This document shows, in pieces, positions 24,570 through 33,663 of a DNA stretch of 39,957 nucleotides. The notes beneath the pieces were generated by a model. The model ran no database searches. It had not been told where the DNA came from and saw only the letters and a program-made list of their open reading frames with translations. Position 1 is the stretch's first letter, and each line of letters starts with the position of its first letter. The stretch is taken from NCBI GenBank assembly GCA_944336975.1, contig CALVLH010000014.1, positions 1-39,957 of the forward strand. Direction: 5' to 3'. Source of the stretch: an uncultured Clostridia bacterium. Lineage in GTDB: Bacteria; Bacillota; Clostridia; Christensenellales; Borkfalkiaceae. The translations under genes were made by a program, and so were the position numbers.

Positions 24570-26387
24570 TCAAATTTTCAAATATTTTTCCAACAACAGC
24601 ATGTTATTTTGCGTAAACGCGCTCACTTCCTCGGGAGAAAGTTGCTTATATGCGAGTTTTGCGAGGTAATAGATCTGCGCAACGGCAAATCTTCGCTCCT
24701 CTTCTCCCGCGCCTTTGAGTGCAAGAACGGCAGGATTTGCGGTGTTCACCACGAGCGTGATCTCGTCCGGGATCTCACCCATCTGATAAAAACGATTCAT
24801 CTCCGACATCCTACGCATAAATTCGGAAACGTTCACGACGGCGGGCACGGTCTCGTTTTTGAGTTTTTCCGTCTTTACCTTCGCCTTCACGCCCATTCCT
24901 TCGAGCGCTTTCGAGACGATCTCTTCCAACTCCTTATCCTCTTCTCCAGCCTCTTTAAGCGCCCCGTCGATCTCCGCGTCGATACGCAGAAAACGCACCC
25001 GCGTGGGATTTTTGTATTCGATGTAGCTGATGAAATGAGGATCGATATAGGTATCGCAGACGATCGCGTCCAAACCTTCGTCGCGGAACATCTTGATGTA
25101 CTGCGCCTGCTTCGCTTCGTCGGAAACATAATATGCCGCCTTTGCCTCTTTCCCCGCATTCGCCTCTTCCGCCGTCACTTCTTCGCCGAAATAGGACACT
25201 ACGGGGCGATACTCGCCGGAAATGTTCTTATAGATGATGATGTCTTTGACTCGGTTATAAAAATCGTCGTCTTTGAGACAACCGAATTTGACGAAGGTGG
25301 AAATATCGTTCCAGCACGCTTCGTAACGTGCGCGGTCGTCGCGGAAAAGTTCGCAGAGCTTGTCCGCGACCTTCTTTGTGATGTGTTTGGCGATCTTCTG
25401 CACCTGACGGTCGTTTTGCAGGAAGGAACGGGAGACGTTCAACGGGATGTCGGGACAGTCGATCACGCCGTTCAGCAGCATGAGAAATTCGGGAATGACT
25501 TCCTTGATGTTATCCGCGATAAACACCTGATTGCAATACAGTTTCACCTGCCCGCGCTCCAGCTCCACCTGCTTTTTCACCTTCGGGAAATAGAGAATGC
25601 CTTTGAGACGGAACGGGTAGTCCATGTTGAGATGGATCCAGAACAGCGGCTCGTTGAAATCGGAGAACGTCTCACGATAAAACGTCTTGTATTCCTCGTC
25701 CGTACATTCCTTCGGATCTTTGACATAGAGCGGCGTCGTCGTGTTGAGCGGTTTGTCCTCTTCGCCCTTCGGGTTCAGATAGATGTTGTAAGGCATGAAA
25801 GAGCAGTATTTGCGGATGAGCTCGCGGAGGGTATGTTCCTGCAAAAATTCCTCTTCGCCTTCCGCAAGATGCATAACGATTTTCGTGCCGCGCGACGGCT
25901 TGTCGCATTCGCCGATCGTATAGGTGCTGTTGCCGTCCGATTCCCAATGCACGGCGGGTTCGCCTTCGCGATAGGATTTTGTAAAGATCTCGATGTTTTC
26001 GGAGACCATGTAAGCGGAATAAAATCCCAGACCGAAATGTCCGATGATGCCGTCCCCGCCTGCTTTTTCGTACTTGGAAACGAAATCGGCAGCGCCCGAA
26101 AACGCGATCTGCGTGATGTACTTTTCCACCTCTTCGGCGCTCATGCCGATGCCGTTGTCTTCGACGGTCAACGTCTTTGCCTTATCGTCGGCGGTCACGA
26201 CGATCTTATACTCTTCCTCTTGCGCGGAGGTTTCGCCGAGATCGCACAGCTTTTTGTATTTCGTGATCGCGTCCGCCGCGTTCGCGACGATCTCGCGCAG
26301 GAAGATGTCCTTTTCCGAATACAGCCACTTTTTGATGATCGGCATCATGTTTTCGCTTGAAATGCGGATATTGCCTTGTTTTTCCAT
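24570..26387 (-). CDS. htpG: Chaperone HtpG (Hsp90 family)
   Basis: A 605-residue bacterial Hsp90, an ATP-driven cytoplasmic chaperone dimer. The N-terminal GHKL ATPase region has FLREIVANAADAI, DNGIGMS and GHFGLGFYSAYMVS; the middle domain carries NVSRSFLQNDRQV. AAAGGAGC lies before ATG 26387. No CIRCE element or other heat-shock operator was seen in the 110 bp upstream. It sits between cspA and ispH-S1, with a terminator separating it from the latter. Confidence 0.96.
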   Translation of the reverse strand: MEKQGNIRISSENMMPIIKKWLYSEKDIFLREIVANAADAITKYKKLCDLGETSAQEEEYKIVVTADDKAKTLTVEDNGIGMSAEEVEKYITQIAFSGAADFVSKYEKAGGDGIIGHFGLGFYSAYMVSENIEIFTKSYREGEPAVHWESDGNSTYTIGECDKPSRGTKIVMHLAEGEEEFLQEHTLRELIRKYCSFMPYNIYLNPKGEEDKPLNTTTPLYVKDPKECTDEEYKTFYRETFSDFNEPLFWIHLNMDYPFRLKGILYFPKVKKQVELERGQVKLYCNQVFIADNIKEVIPEFLMLLNGVIDCPDIPLNVSRSFLQNDRQVQKIAKHITKKVADKLCELFRDDRARYEACWNDISTFVKFGCLKDDDFYNRVKDIIIYKNISGEYRPVVSYFGEEVTAEEANAGKEAKAAYYVSDEAKQAQYIKMFRDEGLDAIVCDTYIDPHFISYIEYKNPTRVRFLRIDAEIDGALKEAGEEDKELEEIVSKALEGMGVKAKVKTEKLKNETVPAVVNVSEFMRRMSEMNRFYQMGEIPDEITLVVNTANPAVLALKGAGEEERRFAVAQIYYLAKLAYKQLSPEEVSAFTQNNMLLLEKYLKI

Positions 26388-26453
26388 AACCGAAGCTCCT
26401 TTGTCTTTTCGCGGCGCGTCAAGCCGCCGTATCGTACAAATTATTTATAAACA

Positions 26454-26481
26454 AAAAAATCCGCCGTTAAGCGGATTTTTT
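26454..26481. terminator. Terminator between ispH-S1 and htpG
   Basis: AAAAAATCCGC (26454-26464) and GCGGATTTTTT (26471-26481) form an 11-bp stem. The T run on the minus strand would end the flavoprotein-to-ispH transcript. Confidence 0.85.
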
Positions 26482-26497
26482 GTCTTTTCAAGATAAA

Positions 26498-28588
26498 TTA
26501 TTTGTCGCTGTTTTCGTCGAGCTTGAGCATTTCCGCAATGGACGCGCCTCCGAGGCCGCCTTCGTTCCATTCTCTGTACTCGTCTTCCTCGGAGGGCTTG
26601 GAATCCCTTCTGCCGGAAGCCTTCTTCGCTCTCACGGGCTTGTCGCCTTCCGTCTTGACCTCGACCGTCTCGGGCTTAGGTTCCAGCGCCTTGATGGAGA
26701 GATTGATCTTTCTCTCTTCGGGATTGAATGCGAGGATCTTCGCATCGATCTCCTGACCGATCGTCAGAACGGACGTGGGATTTTCCAGCCATTCGTGCGA
26801 GATCTGGGAAACGTGGACGAGACCGTCGATGCCCTTCTCCAATTCGACGAACGCGCCGAAAGGAACGATACGGACGACTTTGCCGTGCACGACGTCGCCG
26901 ACGGCATATTTTTCCGCCGCGAGATCCCAAGGCTGAGGCTGAAGCTGCTTATAGCCGATGGAGACTTTCTTTGCCTCACGGTCGATCTTGAGGATCTTGA
27001 ATTCATAGCGCTTGCCGATCTCGAGTACGTCGGTAACCGCCTTGACTCCCGTCCAGGAAAGATCGGAAATGTGAGCGAGGCAATCGAATCCGTTGACGGA
27101 AACGAACGCGCCGAAGGAGGTGACTCTCTCCACCTTGCCTTCCACGACGTCGCCGACGCCGATCGCGTTGAAGAATGCTTCTTCCTTTTCCGCCTTCGCC
27201 GCTTCGCGGGCAGCCTTTTCCGCTTCAAGGATCACGCGCTGAGAAGCGATGATCTCCTTTCTGCGCTCTTTTCTGATCTCGATGAGTTTGAGACGGAGCT
27301 TTTTGCCGACATACTTGTCAAGCTCTTTGACGTAGCCCGAACGGATCTCCTTCGCGGGGACGAACACGGGATAAGAACCGAGTTCCGCCGTCAGGCCGCC
27401 TTTATTGAAACCGGTGCAGACGACGGAGAACTCCTCGCCCGCTTCGATCCCTGCAAGGACCGCTTCCTCTTCCTTCATCTTTCTCACTTTCTTTTCGGAA
27501 AGTTCGACGGGATTGAGGGAAACGACCATCACTTCGATCTCTTCGCCGATTTTTGCCGCATACGCTTCTTTATTATATTCTTCGCAGTCGATCTCTTCTT
27601 TTTTGAGCAAGATCTCTTTCTTACCCGATGCGGAAACGAAAATTCCCTCATCCGTCGCGGACACGATCTTCGCCTTGATCAGCTGACCTTTCTTGTACCG
27701 CTCTTCCTTGCCCATCTCCTCAACGACGTCCTGCATTGTCGTTGCCTGAACTTCTGCATTGTTTTCTTCCATCTTGAAAAGAACCTCCTGAGCCTGCCAA
27801 TCCGGGGTGCTCGCCCCTGTAATTATGCCGACTCTTTTAAAAATTTTAATTTTTTCATATTCGAAATCATCCGCCCTTGCAAGCCGATAAACGAACTTGC
27901 CGCCCGCAGACGCTATTTCGCATAACTTGTCGGTGTTGCTGCTGTTCAAGCCGCCGATCACCACGACCGCGTCGCACAACTCCGCAAGTTCCCTCGCTTC
28001 TTTCTGGCGACCAATAGTAGTATAACAAATTGTTCTAAAAATCTCAACTGTTTTTTGACATTCTTTTTTAATATTTTCCGCAATTTTTGAAAATCTTTCT
28101 TCCGAAAAGGTCGTTTGCGCCACCAAAGCGACGTTTTTTTCTCTCAATGCGGAAAAATCTTCGCCTTCCGAAGCGACGACGAGCGTTTCGCCGTGCGCCC
28201 AGCCGACAAGCCCGACGACCTCGGGATGACTGGAATGCCCCGCGATGACTACCGTCTTTCCCGCCGCGCTCTGCTCTTCCACGATCTTTTGCGTATGGCG
28301 GACGAAACCGCAGGTGCAATCGATCACGCGGATGCCGCGCCGTTCGCAGGTAGCGTACACTTCGCGCCCAACGCCGTGCGAGCGAATGATGAGCGTCGCT
28401 CCCTCCGGGACTTCGGAAACGTCCTCCGCCGTCGGGATCCCGCGGTCGGAGATACAGCGGATCACGTCGGGATTGTGTATGATCTCGCCCAACACGAACG
28501 TGTTCTCCGCGGGCACGGAAAGCGCGGTCTCCACGGCATATTTCACGCCGCGGCAAAACCCGCAGTTTTTCGCGAGAATGACCTGCAT
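26498..28588 (-). CDS. ispH: IspH-ribosomal protein S1 fusion
   Basis: A 696-residue two-part protein. Residues 1-285 are 4-hydroxy-3-methylbut-2-enyl diphosphate reductase, the last step of the MEP isoprenoid pathway, with the iron-sulphur cysteines Cys12 (NCGFCRGV), the Cys in DCTCGF and the Cys in RTICYTTIGRQ, plus LNSSNTDKL. Residues about 300-640 hold four S1 RNA-binding repeats, the last two clearest (VTSFGAFVSVNGFDCLAHIS, IVPFGAFVELEKGIDGLVHV). A charged tail ends the protein. Such fusions are known in Clostridia. The start codon directly follows the plsC stop. Confidence 0.95.
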   Translation of the reverse strand: MQVILAKNCGFCRGVKYAVETALSVPAENTFVLGEIIHNPDVIRCISDRGIPTAEDVSEVPEGATLIIRSHGVGREVYATCERRGIRVIDCTCGFVRHTQKIVEEQSAAGKTVVIAGHSSHPEVVGLVGWAHGETLVVASEGEDFSALREKNVALVAQTTFSEERFSKIAENIKKECQKTVEIFRTICYTTIGRQKEARELAELCDAVVVIGGLNSSNTDKLCEIASAGGKFVYRLARADDFEYEKIKIFKRVGIITGASTPDWQAQEVLFKMEENNAEVQATTMQDVVEEMGKEERYKKGQLIKAKIVSATDEGIFVSASGKKEILLKKEEIDCEEYNKEAYAAKIGEEIEVMVVSLNPVELSEKKVRKMKEEEAVLAGIEAGEEFSVVCTGFNKGGLTAELGSYPVFVPAKEIRSGYVKELDKYVGKKLRLKLIEIRKERRKEIIASQRVILEAEKAAREAAKAEKEEAFFNAIGVGDVVEGKVERVTSFGAFVSVNGFDCLAHISDLSWTGVKAVTDVLEIGKRYEFKILKIDREAKKVSIGYKQLQPQPWDLAAEKYAVGDVVHGKVVRIVPFGAFVELEKGIDGLVHVSQISHEWLENPTSVLTIGQEIDAKILAFNPEERKINLSIKALEPKPETVEVKTEGDKPVRAKKASGRRDSKPSEEDEYREWNEGGLGGASIAEMLKLDENSDK

Positions 28589-29461
28589 TTATTTCCTCTT
28601 CTTATTCTTCTTTTCCGCCATTTCGGCACGGTGCTTGTCGCGCAAGGCGTAAAGATGCTCCACGAGTTTGCGGTCCGCCTCGTCGTAATCCGCCTGCGTG
28701 AGTTTTCTGCCGTAATATTCGGAAAACTCGAACGGCTCGCCGAACACGACGTGCGTCATGCGGAACAGCCTCGGACGGTTGCAGATGACGAAGGGAAGCA
28801 CGGGCGTTTTCGTCTTGATCGCCAAAAGCGCCGCGCCGCCGTGGAAAGGCAGAAATTCCTCGTCCGATTTTTTGTTGCGCGTCCCCTCGGGGAAAATGAC
28901 GAGCTTTTCGCCGTTTTTCAGCACTTTCATCGAGTCAACGACGGTACGGACGTCTGCGCCGTCGCGCATCGCGCCGATCACGCCGCAACCGTGCGCAAAC
29001 GGCTTGAGCAGAGCGTTTTCGAGCAACGACTGCTTCGCCATATAATGAAGCACTTCCCAAGTGGTGTGCGCGGGATAAAACGCGTCCCACTGGCAATAGT
29101 GATTGCCGACGTACACATACGCGCCCGCAGGCACCTTTTTGAAGCCGTACATTTTGAACGGGAACAGAAGCCAATGCAGCGGGAAAAACATTACGCGCAG
29201 CAGATTCATCAGATGACAATAGTGCTTCCCTTTTTTGTTCGCGGGGAACAGTTTGATCTTATATTCCTTATTTTTGCGCTTCTGAGCCTTTTTTTCCTCT
29301 TTTTTTACCGCTTTTGCGGCTTTCGCGGCAGATTTGCTCTCTGCCGCTACCGCGTTTGCGGCGGCATTCCCGTCCGTGGTCGCGCCTTCCGCGTTCGGCT
29401 GTGCGGGCGCCTGCGGCGTCCCCGCGGGCGTATTTTTTTCCGTATCCAATGTATCGCTCAT
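28589..29461 (-). CDS. plsC: 1-acyl-glycerol-3-phosphate acyltransferase with Lys/Ala-rich N-terminus
   Basis: A 290-residue acyltransferase of phospholipid synthesis, acting at the cytoplasmic membrane. The HX4D catalytic motif is NHYCQWDAF and the substrate motif is FPEGTRNKK. A hydrophobic segment precedes HX4D. The first 65 or so residues are a low-complexity Ala/Lys-rich region (KSAAKAAKAVKKEEKKAQ) not needed for the fold. Its ATG shares one base with the stop of the kinase fusion (TGATG), so translation is coupled. Confidence 0.92.
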   Translation of the reverse strand: MSDTLDTEKNTPAGTPQAPAQPNAEGATTDGNAAANAVAAESKSAAKAAKAVKKEEKKAQKRKNKEYKIKLFPANKKGKHYCHLMNLLRVMFFPLHWLLFPFKMYGFKKVPAGAYVYVGNHYCQWDAFYPAHTTWEVLHYMAKQSLLENALLKPFAHGCGVIGAMRDGADVRTVVDSMKVLKNGEKLVIFPEGTRNKKSDEEFLPFHGGAALLAIKTKTPVLPFVICNRPRLFRMTHVVFGEPFEFSEYYGRKLTQADYDEADRKLVEHLYALRDKHRAEMAEKKNKKRK

Positions 29462-30468
29462 CAGATCTTCTCCTGCATCGTTTTCTTGATCTCTTTGAGC
29501 ACCTCGTCGATGCTCATCTCCGACGTATCGATCACGACCGCGTCGTCCGCCTTGCGGAGCGGAGAGAACTCGCGCGTGCTATCCTGAAGATCGCGACGTT
29601 CGATCTCGCGTTTGAGCTCCTCGAAATCGACCTCGTACCCCTTCGCGACGAGTTCGTCGTATCTGCGGCGCGCGCGCACCTCGGGCGAGGCGGTAAGAAA
29701 GAACTTGAATTCCGCGTCGGGAAGCACATAAGAACCGATGTCTCTGCCGTCAAGCACGCAGGACATCTTCCCCGCGATCTCGCGCTGTTTTTCCACCATT
29801 TTCATGCGCACGCATGGATATTTGGATACGGTGGAAGCCGCCATAGAAACGCGCGGCGAACGGATCTCCTCCGAAACGTCCTTCCCGTCCAATATAGTAT
29901 GCTGAACGCCGTCCACATACTCGATCGCCAGGGAAAGTTCGCGCATCAGATCGCACAAAGCCGCTTCGTCTTCCACGTCTGCGCCCTCGTTGAGCGCTTT
30001 CAGCGCGCAGGCGCGGTACATCGCGCCCGTATCGAGATAGAGGATCTTATAATCGCGCGAAAGCGCCTTTGCGATCGTGGACTTGCCGCTCCCCGCAGGA
30101 CCGTCGATGGCGACGTTGATCTTCGCCGTCAGATCCTTGCGCAGGACGCGCGCGCCGCGAAGATATACATGATGCGGCTCCACATTTTTTTCGATGAACA
30201 TCATCACGCGGATGCAGAGATTCAGCCCGCCGTCGATCTCCGGCTCCATCGCCGAAAAGAGCGAACAGGACTCAAACCCAGCCTCCCGAGCCGCTTTCGC
30301 GGGATAATAAGAATGGATGTCGGACGTGCTCGAAAAGACGATGCTGACGATCTCCGATTCCTTTATGCCGTTTCTGCTCTCGATCTGTTCTAAAAGCTCA
30401 CGGACTGCCTTTCTGATCTCGTCTTTGTCGTCGTGTTCGATTGTCGTTGCACCGCGAATGACTACCAT
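29461..30468 (-). CDS. cmk: Chorismate mutase (AroH)-cytidylate kinase fusion
   Basis: A 335-residue fusion. Residues 1-113 match monofunctional AroH chorismate mutase: Arg5 (VIRGATT), Glu75 in the SAMEPEIDGG loop, Arg87 (CIRVMM) and Tyr102 (HVYLRGA) fall at the positions of the known Bacillus active-site residues Arg7, Glu78, Arg90 and Tyr108; Cys75 is replaced by Ser72. Residues 117-335 are (d)CMP kinase with P-loop GPAGSGKS, LDTGAMYRA and LDGRDIGSYVLPDA. The frame extends to 30567, but GGAAGGG before ATG 30468 sets the start. First gene of the kinase-plsC-ispH-S1 transcript. Confidence 0.92.
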   Translation of the reverse strand: MVVIRGATTIEHDDKDEIRKAVRELLEQIESRNGIKESEIVSIVFSSTSDIHSYYPAKAAREAGFESCSLFSAMEPEIDGGLNLCIRVMMFIEKNVEPHHVYLRGARVLRKDLTAKINVAIDGPAGSGKSTIAKALSRDYKILYLDTGAMYRACALKALNEGADVEDEAALCDLMRELSLAIEYVDGVQHTILDGKDVSEEIRSPRVSMAASTVSKYPCVRMKMVEKQREIAGKMSCVLDGRDIGSYVLPDAEFKFFLTASPEVRARRRYDELVAKGYEVDFEELKREIERRDLQDSTREFSPLRKADDAVVIDTSEMSIDEVLKEIKKTMQEKI

Positions 30469-30636
30469 TATATTCCCTTCCTGTTTGTGATTAAGACCGT
30501 TCTTCCGTCCGCGTCCGTTTCCCTTGCTCGCTGACAAAATAATGCAGAGCCGAAACGAGAAGATCATCTGTCGACGCGCGTTCAGAAAAATGCATGAAGT
30601 TTTTCTCGCGTAAGTTATTACGATCTATATTTCAAA

Positions 30637-30665
30637 ATTATACACTTTTGCGAGAAAAATGTCAA
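30637..30665 (-). promoter_or_regulatory. Promoter of the aroH-cmk/plsC/ispH-S1 operon
   Basis: On the minus strand TTGACA (plus 30660-30665), a 17-bp spacer and TATAAT (plus 30637-30642) match the consensus fully. The leader is about 160 bases. Nothing else is recognised in the 326-bp gap 30469-30794, which is A+T-rich towards the flavoprotein gene. Confidence 0.9.
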
Positions 30666-30794
30666 TTATATACAAAAAAAAGTAAAATTTGATCGTTTTA
30701 ATAAAGAAAAATTGGATGTAATACTTAAATTATGTCTGACATATTACTATTCAAAACGTTAAAATATGAAAAATGAACCTTTCTTCCCCTGCCG

Positions 30795-32012
30795 TTAAAG
30801 CGAATTCCCCGCCGCAAAGCCCGTAGAAAAGGCGATCTGCAGATTGAACCCTCCCGTATAGGCGTCCGCGTCCAGGACCTCGCCGCAGAAATACAGACCG
30901 CTGACGAGACGGCTCTCCATCGTCTTCGGGTTGATCTGAGAAGTATCCACTCCTCCCGACGTCACTACCGCTTCGGAAAAATCGCGCAGGGAAAGCGGCT
31001 GCATCGGGAAGCGTTTGAGCGCGGAAACCAGCCGCGTCCGCTCCTCTTTCGTCACCGCGTTCGCGCGTTTTTCCGCGGAAATGCCCGCGCACGTAAGCAC
31101 GAGTCGGGCAAGTTTCGCGGGAAGCAAGCCGCAGGCGACGTTTTTCATCTGTTCGTTTTTCCGCTCGGAGAAATCGCGCAGAAGACGGGCGTCGAGCTTT
31201 CCCACATCGAGCGCGGGCTTGAAATCGAGTTCCAAAGCGATCTCTTTCAGCGGAAGGCGGTTGATCTTCGCCGAAAGAGAGAGCACCAGCGGACCGCTGA
31301 TCCCGAAATGTGTGAAGAGCAGTTCGCCCAGCTGAGAAAAGATGACTTTTCCGCCGCGCCGTGCGGAGAGAACGGCGTTTTTCAGGGAGATCCCCTGCGC
31401 CTCCCGCCAATCGCCGCGCAGATTCAGTCCGCACAGCGAGGGAACGGTCGGCACGAGCGAATGTCCCACGCTCTCCGCGAAGCGGTATCCGTCGCCTGTG
31501 GAACCCGTCGAGGGATAAGACAGCCCGCCTGTACAGACGAACGCACAATCGCACGGATATTCCCCTCTGTCGGTCACGACCGCGACGACGGCTCCGTTTT
31601 CCGTCCGCAGAGAAGTGACGGTTTCATTCAGACGGATCTCCGCGCCCGCCGCACGGCAGGCGCGTTCCAGCGTCTTCGTCACGTCGCTCGCGCGATCGCT
31701 CGTCGGAAAAACGCGGTTGCCGCGTTCCACTTTGAGCGGGAGCCCCAACTCTTCCATGAGCCGCATGAGCGATTGCGGAGGAAAAGAATAGACGGCGCCC
31801 GTTAAAAACTTCTCGCCCCGCACGACGTTTTGCAGAAATTCGTCGGGCAACACGTCATTGGTCAGGTTACACCTGCCCTTCCCCGTGATGTAGATCTTTT
31901 TTCCGAGCTTTTCGTTTTTTTCGATGAGCCGCACGCGATGCCCTTTTCTGCCCGCCGCGTATGCGGCCATAAGCCCGGAGGCGCCGCCGCCGATCACGAT
32001 GACTTCTTTCAT
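30795..32012 (-). CDS. FAD-dependent flavoprotein, YhiN/HI0933 family
   Basis: A 405-residue flavoprotein. An N-terminal FAD-binding motif (VIVIGGGASGLMAAYAAGRKG) is followed by the family marks KKIYITGKGRCNLTN and CTGGLSYPSTGSTGDGY. The C-terminal segment VTSGGVDTSQINPKTMESR is also typical, with a second FAD-contact region (LYFCGEVLDADAYTGGFNLQIA). Its substrate is unknown across the family; cytoplasmic. GGAGAAAATAAG precedes ATG 32012; the frame extends to 32108 without support. It lies upstream of the kinase fusion, an order I recall from other clostridia. Confidence 0.92.
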   Translation of the reverse strand: MKEVIVIGGGASGLMAAYAAGRKGHRVRLIEKNEKLGKKIYITGKGRCNLTNDVLPDEFLQNVVRGEKFLTGAVYSFPPQSLMRLMEELGLPLKVERGNRVFPTSDRASDVTKTLERACRAAGAEIRLNETVTSLRTENGAVVAVVTDRGEYPCDCAFVCTGGLSYPSTGSTGDGYRFAESVGHSLVPTVPSLCGLNLRGDWREAQGISLKNAVLSARRGGKVIFSQLGELLFTHFGISGPLVLSLSAKINRLPLKEIALELDFKPALDVGKLDARLLRDFSERKNEQMKNVACGLLPAKLARLVLTCAGISAEKRANAVTKEERTRLVSALKRFPMQPLSLRDFSEAVVTSGGVDTSQINPKTMESRLVSGLYFCGEVLDADAYTGGFNLQIAFSTGFAAGNSL

Positions 32013-32172
32013 CTTATTTTCTCCGTATTTGAGCGAATGTTGTCCCATTTCACAGGCAAACCGTTCCCCGTGCGAAAAATGCGCGATTTCCGCAAGGGAA
32101 CCATGCAATTATGCTCTTTGCGCGTGAAATGCGCGCTTCTGCAAGAAAACGCGACCGCAAATTATGCGGAAA

Positions 32173-32192
32173 CGAGGGCGCTTCCGCCCTCG
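32173..32192 (-). terminator. Hairpin after the decarboxylase operon
   Basis: CGAGGGCG (32173-32180) and CGCCCTCG (32185-32192) form an 8-bp GC stem with loop CTTC, about 30 bases after the last gene. A T run is lacking, so termination may be inefficient or factor-dependent. Confidence 0.5.
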
Positions 32193-32224
32193 TCGAACTT
32201 TCCGTTATTCCGTTTCGCCTGCCA

Positions 32225-33643
32225 TCAGACGGGATATACGCCGCCCTTGGCGAGATCTGCGTCCACGCCTTCGCGCTGTGCTTTTCTCCATTTGAAGAAA
32301 TTCTCCGCGACTTCGGGGAAAGAAGCGTACGAGAGCACGTCTTCTTCCTGCGTGTAATATCCCTTCGCCACGACTTCCGCTTTGAGCTGTTCGTATTCGG
32401 GCTCGAGATCGTCCGCGGGGCGGTATGTGATGCGCTTCTCGTCGCCGAGCACCTTGCTCGCGATCTCCTCGTTGACCGCCATCGGGAGTTGTCCGTATTT
32501 GCCCGCAAAGAGATCTTTCATCTCCTTGGAGACCATCTTATAGCGCTCGCCCATCACGACGTTGAGCACTGCCTGCGTGCCGACGATCTGCGAAGACGGC
32601 GTCACGAGAGGCGGATACCCGCAATCGGCGCGGACGTGAGGTACTTCCGCGAGCACTTCGGGCAATTTGTCCTCTTTACCCGCCTTTTTCAGCTGATTCA
32701 TGAGGTTGGAGAGCATTCCGCCAGGCACCTGATAGATGAGCGTGTTGATGTCCACCTGGCGCACCTTCGGATTGAGCACGCCCTCTTTTTCCAGCTCCGC
32801 CGCGACTTTCTTGAAATGCGCCGCGATGGGAAGCAGTTTGGCGATGTCGATGCCCGTGTCGTATTCCGTGCCTTTCAGCGTGGCGACGAGCGGTTCGGTC
32901 GCAGGCTGCGAGGTCCCGTTGCCGAGCGGCGAAAGCGCCGTATCGACGATGTCCACGCCCGCCTGGATCGCCATCAGGTTGACCATATCGCCCGTACCCG
33001 AGGTGTTGTGCGTGTGCAGGTGCAGTTTGGTCTCGGGACGAAGTTCCTTTTTGAGCGCCTTTACAAGCGTGAAGGCGTCAAACGGGAGCAAGAGGTTCGC
33101 CATATCTTTGATACAGATGTTATCCGCGCCCATGCTCTCATAGGTCTTGGCGAGCTTGACGAAATAATCGAGCGTATGCACGGGGCTGGTCGTATAGGAG
33201 ATCGCCGCCTCGCATACGCCGCCGTATTTCCCGCCGTATTTCTTGATCGCCTTCATAGACGCTTCGATATTTCTCGGATCGTTGAGTGCGTCGAACACGC
33301 GGATGACGCGCACGCCGTTTTCCAGCGACTTTTCCACCACCTTTTCCACGATGTCATCCGCATAATTGCGGTACCCGAGCAGGTTTTGTCCGCGCAGAAG
33401 CATCTGAATGGGCGTCTTTTTCAGGTATTTGCGCAACGTGCGCAACCGTTCCCAGGGATCCTCGTTCAAAAAGCGCATACAGGTATCGAACGTCGCGCCG
33501 CCCCAGCCTTCAAGCGAGTAATACCCCACCTCGTCGAGCTGTTCGAGAACGGGGATCATCTGCTCCGTTCTCATGCGCGTCGCCGCCTGAGATTGGTGCG
33601 CGTCGCGCAGGATCGTATCCATGATCATTACTTTTTTCGCCAT
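32225..33643 (-). CDS. oadA: Oxaloacetate decarboxylase/pyruvate carboxylase-type alpha subunit
   Basis: A 472-residue carboxyltransferase of the OadA/PycB/5S family. The HMGL-like barrel opens with MIMDTILRDAHQSQAATRM; metal ligands are the Asp there and the histidines in LHLHTHNTSGTGD. ICIKDMAN holds the lysine that is carbamylated in this family. A C-terminal conserved carboxylase domain follows, but there is no biotin-carrier domain, which is supplied by the separate small gene upstream. It moves CO2 between oxaloacetate and biotin. Last gene of the five-gene cluster. Confidence 0.92.
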   Translation of the reverse strand: MAKKVMIMDTILRDAHQSQAATRMRTEQMIPVLEQLDEVGYYSLEGWGGATFDTCMRFLNEDPWERLRTLRKYLKKTPIQMLLRGQNLLGYRNYADDIVEKVVEKSLENGVRVIRVFDALNDPRNIEASMKAIKKYGGKYGGVCEAAISYTTSPVHTLDYFVKLAKTYESMGADNICIKDMANLLLPFDAFTLVKALKKELRPETKLHLHTHNTSGTGDMVNLMAIQAGVDIVDTALSPLGNGTSQPATEPLVATLKGTEYDTGIDIAKLLPIAAHFKKVAAELEKEGVLNPKVRQVDINTLIYQVPGGMLSNLMNQLKKAGKEDKLPEVLAEVPHVRADCGYPPLVTPSSQIVGTQAVLNVVMGERYKMVSKEMKDLFAGKYGQLPMAVNEEIASKVLGDEKRITYRPADDLEPEYEQLKAEVVAKGYYTQEEDVLSYASFPEVAENFFKWRKAQREGVDADLAKGGVYPV

Positions 33644-33663
33644 AATGTTGACTCCTTATCCAA

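Noticed and set aside
26388-26497. CIRCE or other heat-shock operator before htpG
   Set aside because: No TTAGCACTC/GAGTGCTAA pair is present; the only inverted repeat is the terminator of the upstream operon.
30469-30636. Riboswitch or T-box in the long leader of the aroH-cmk operon
   Set aside because: No T-box sequence, specifier arm or known riboswitch core was recognised, and no terminator hairpin lies before the ribosome site.
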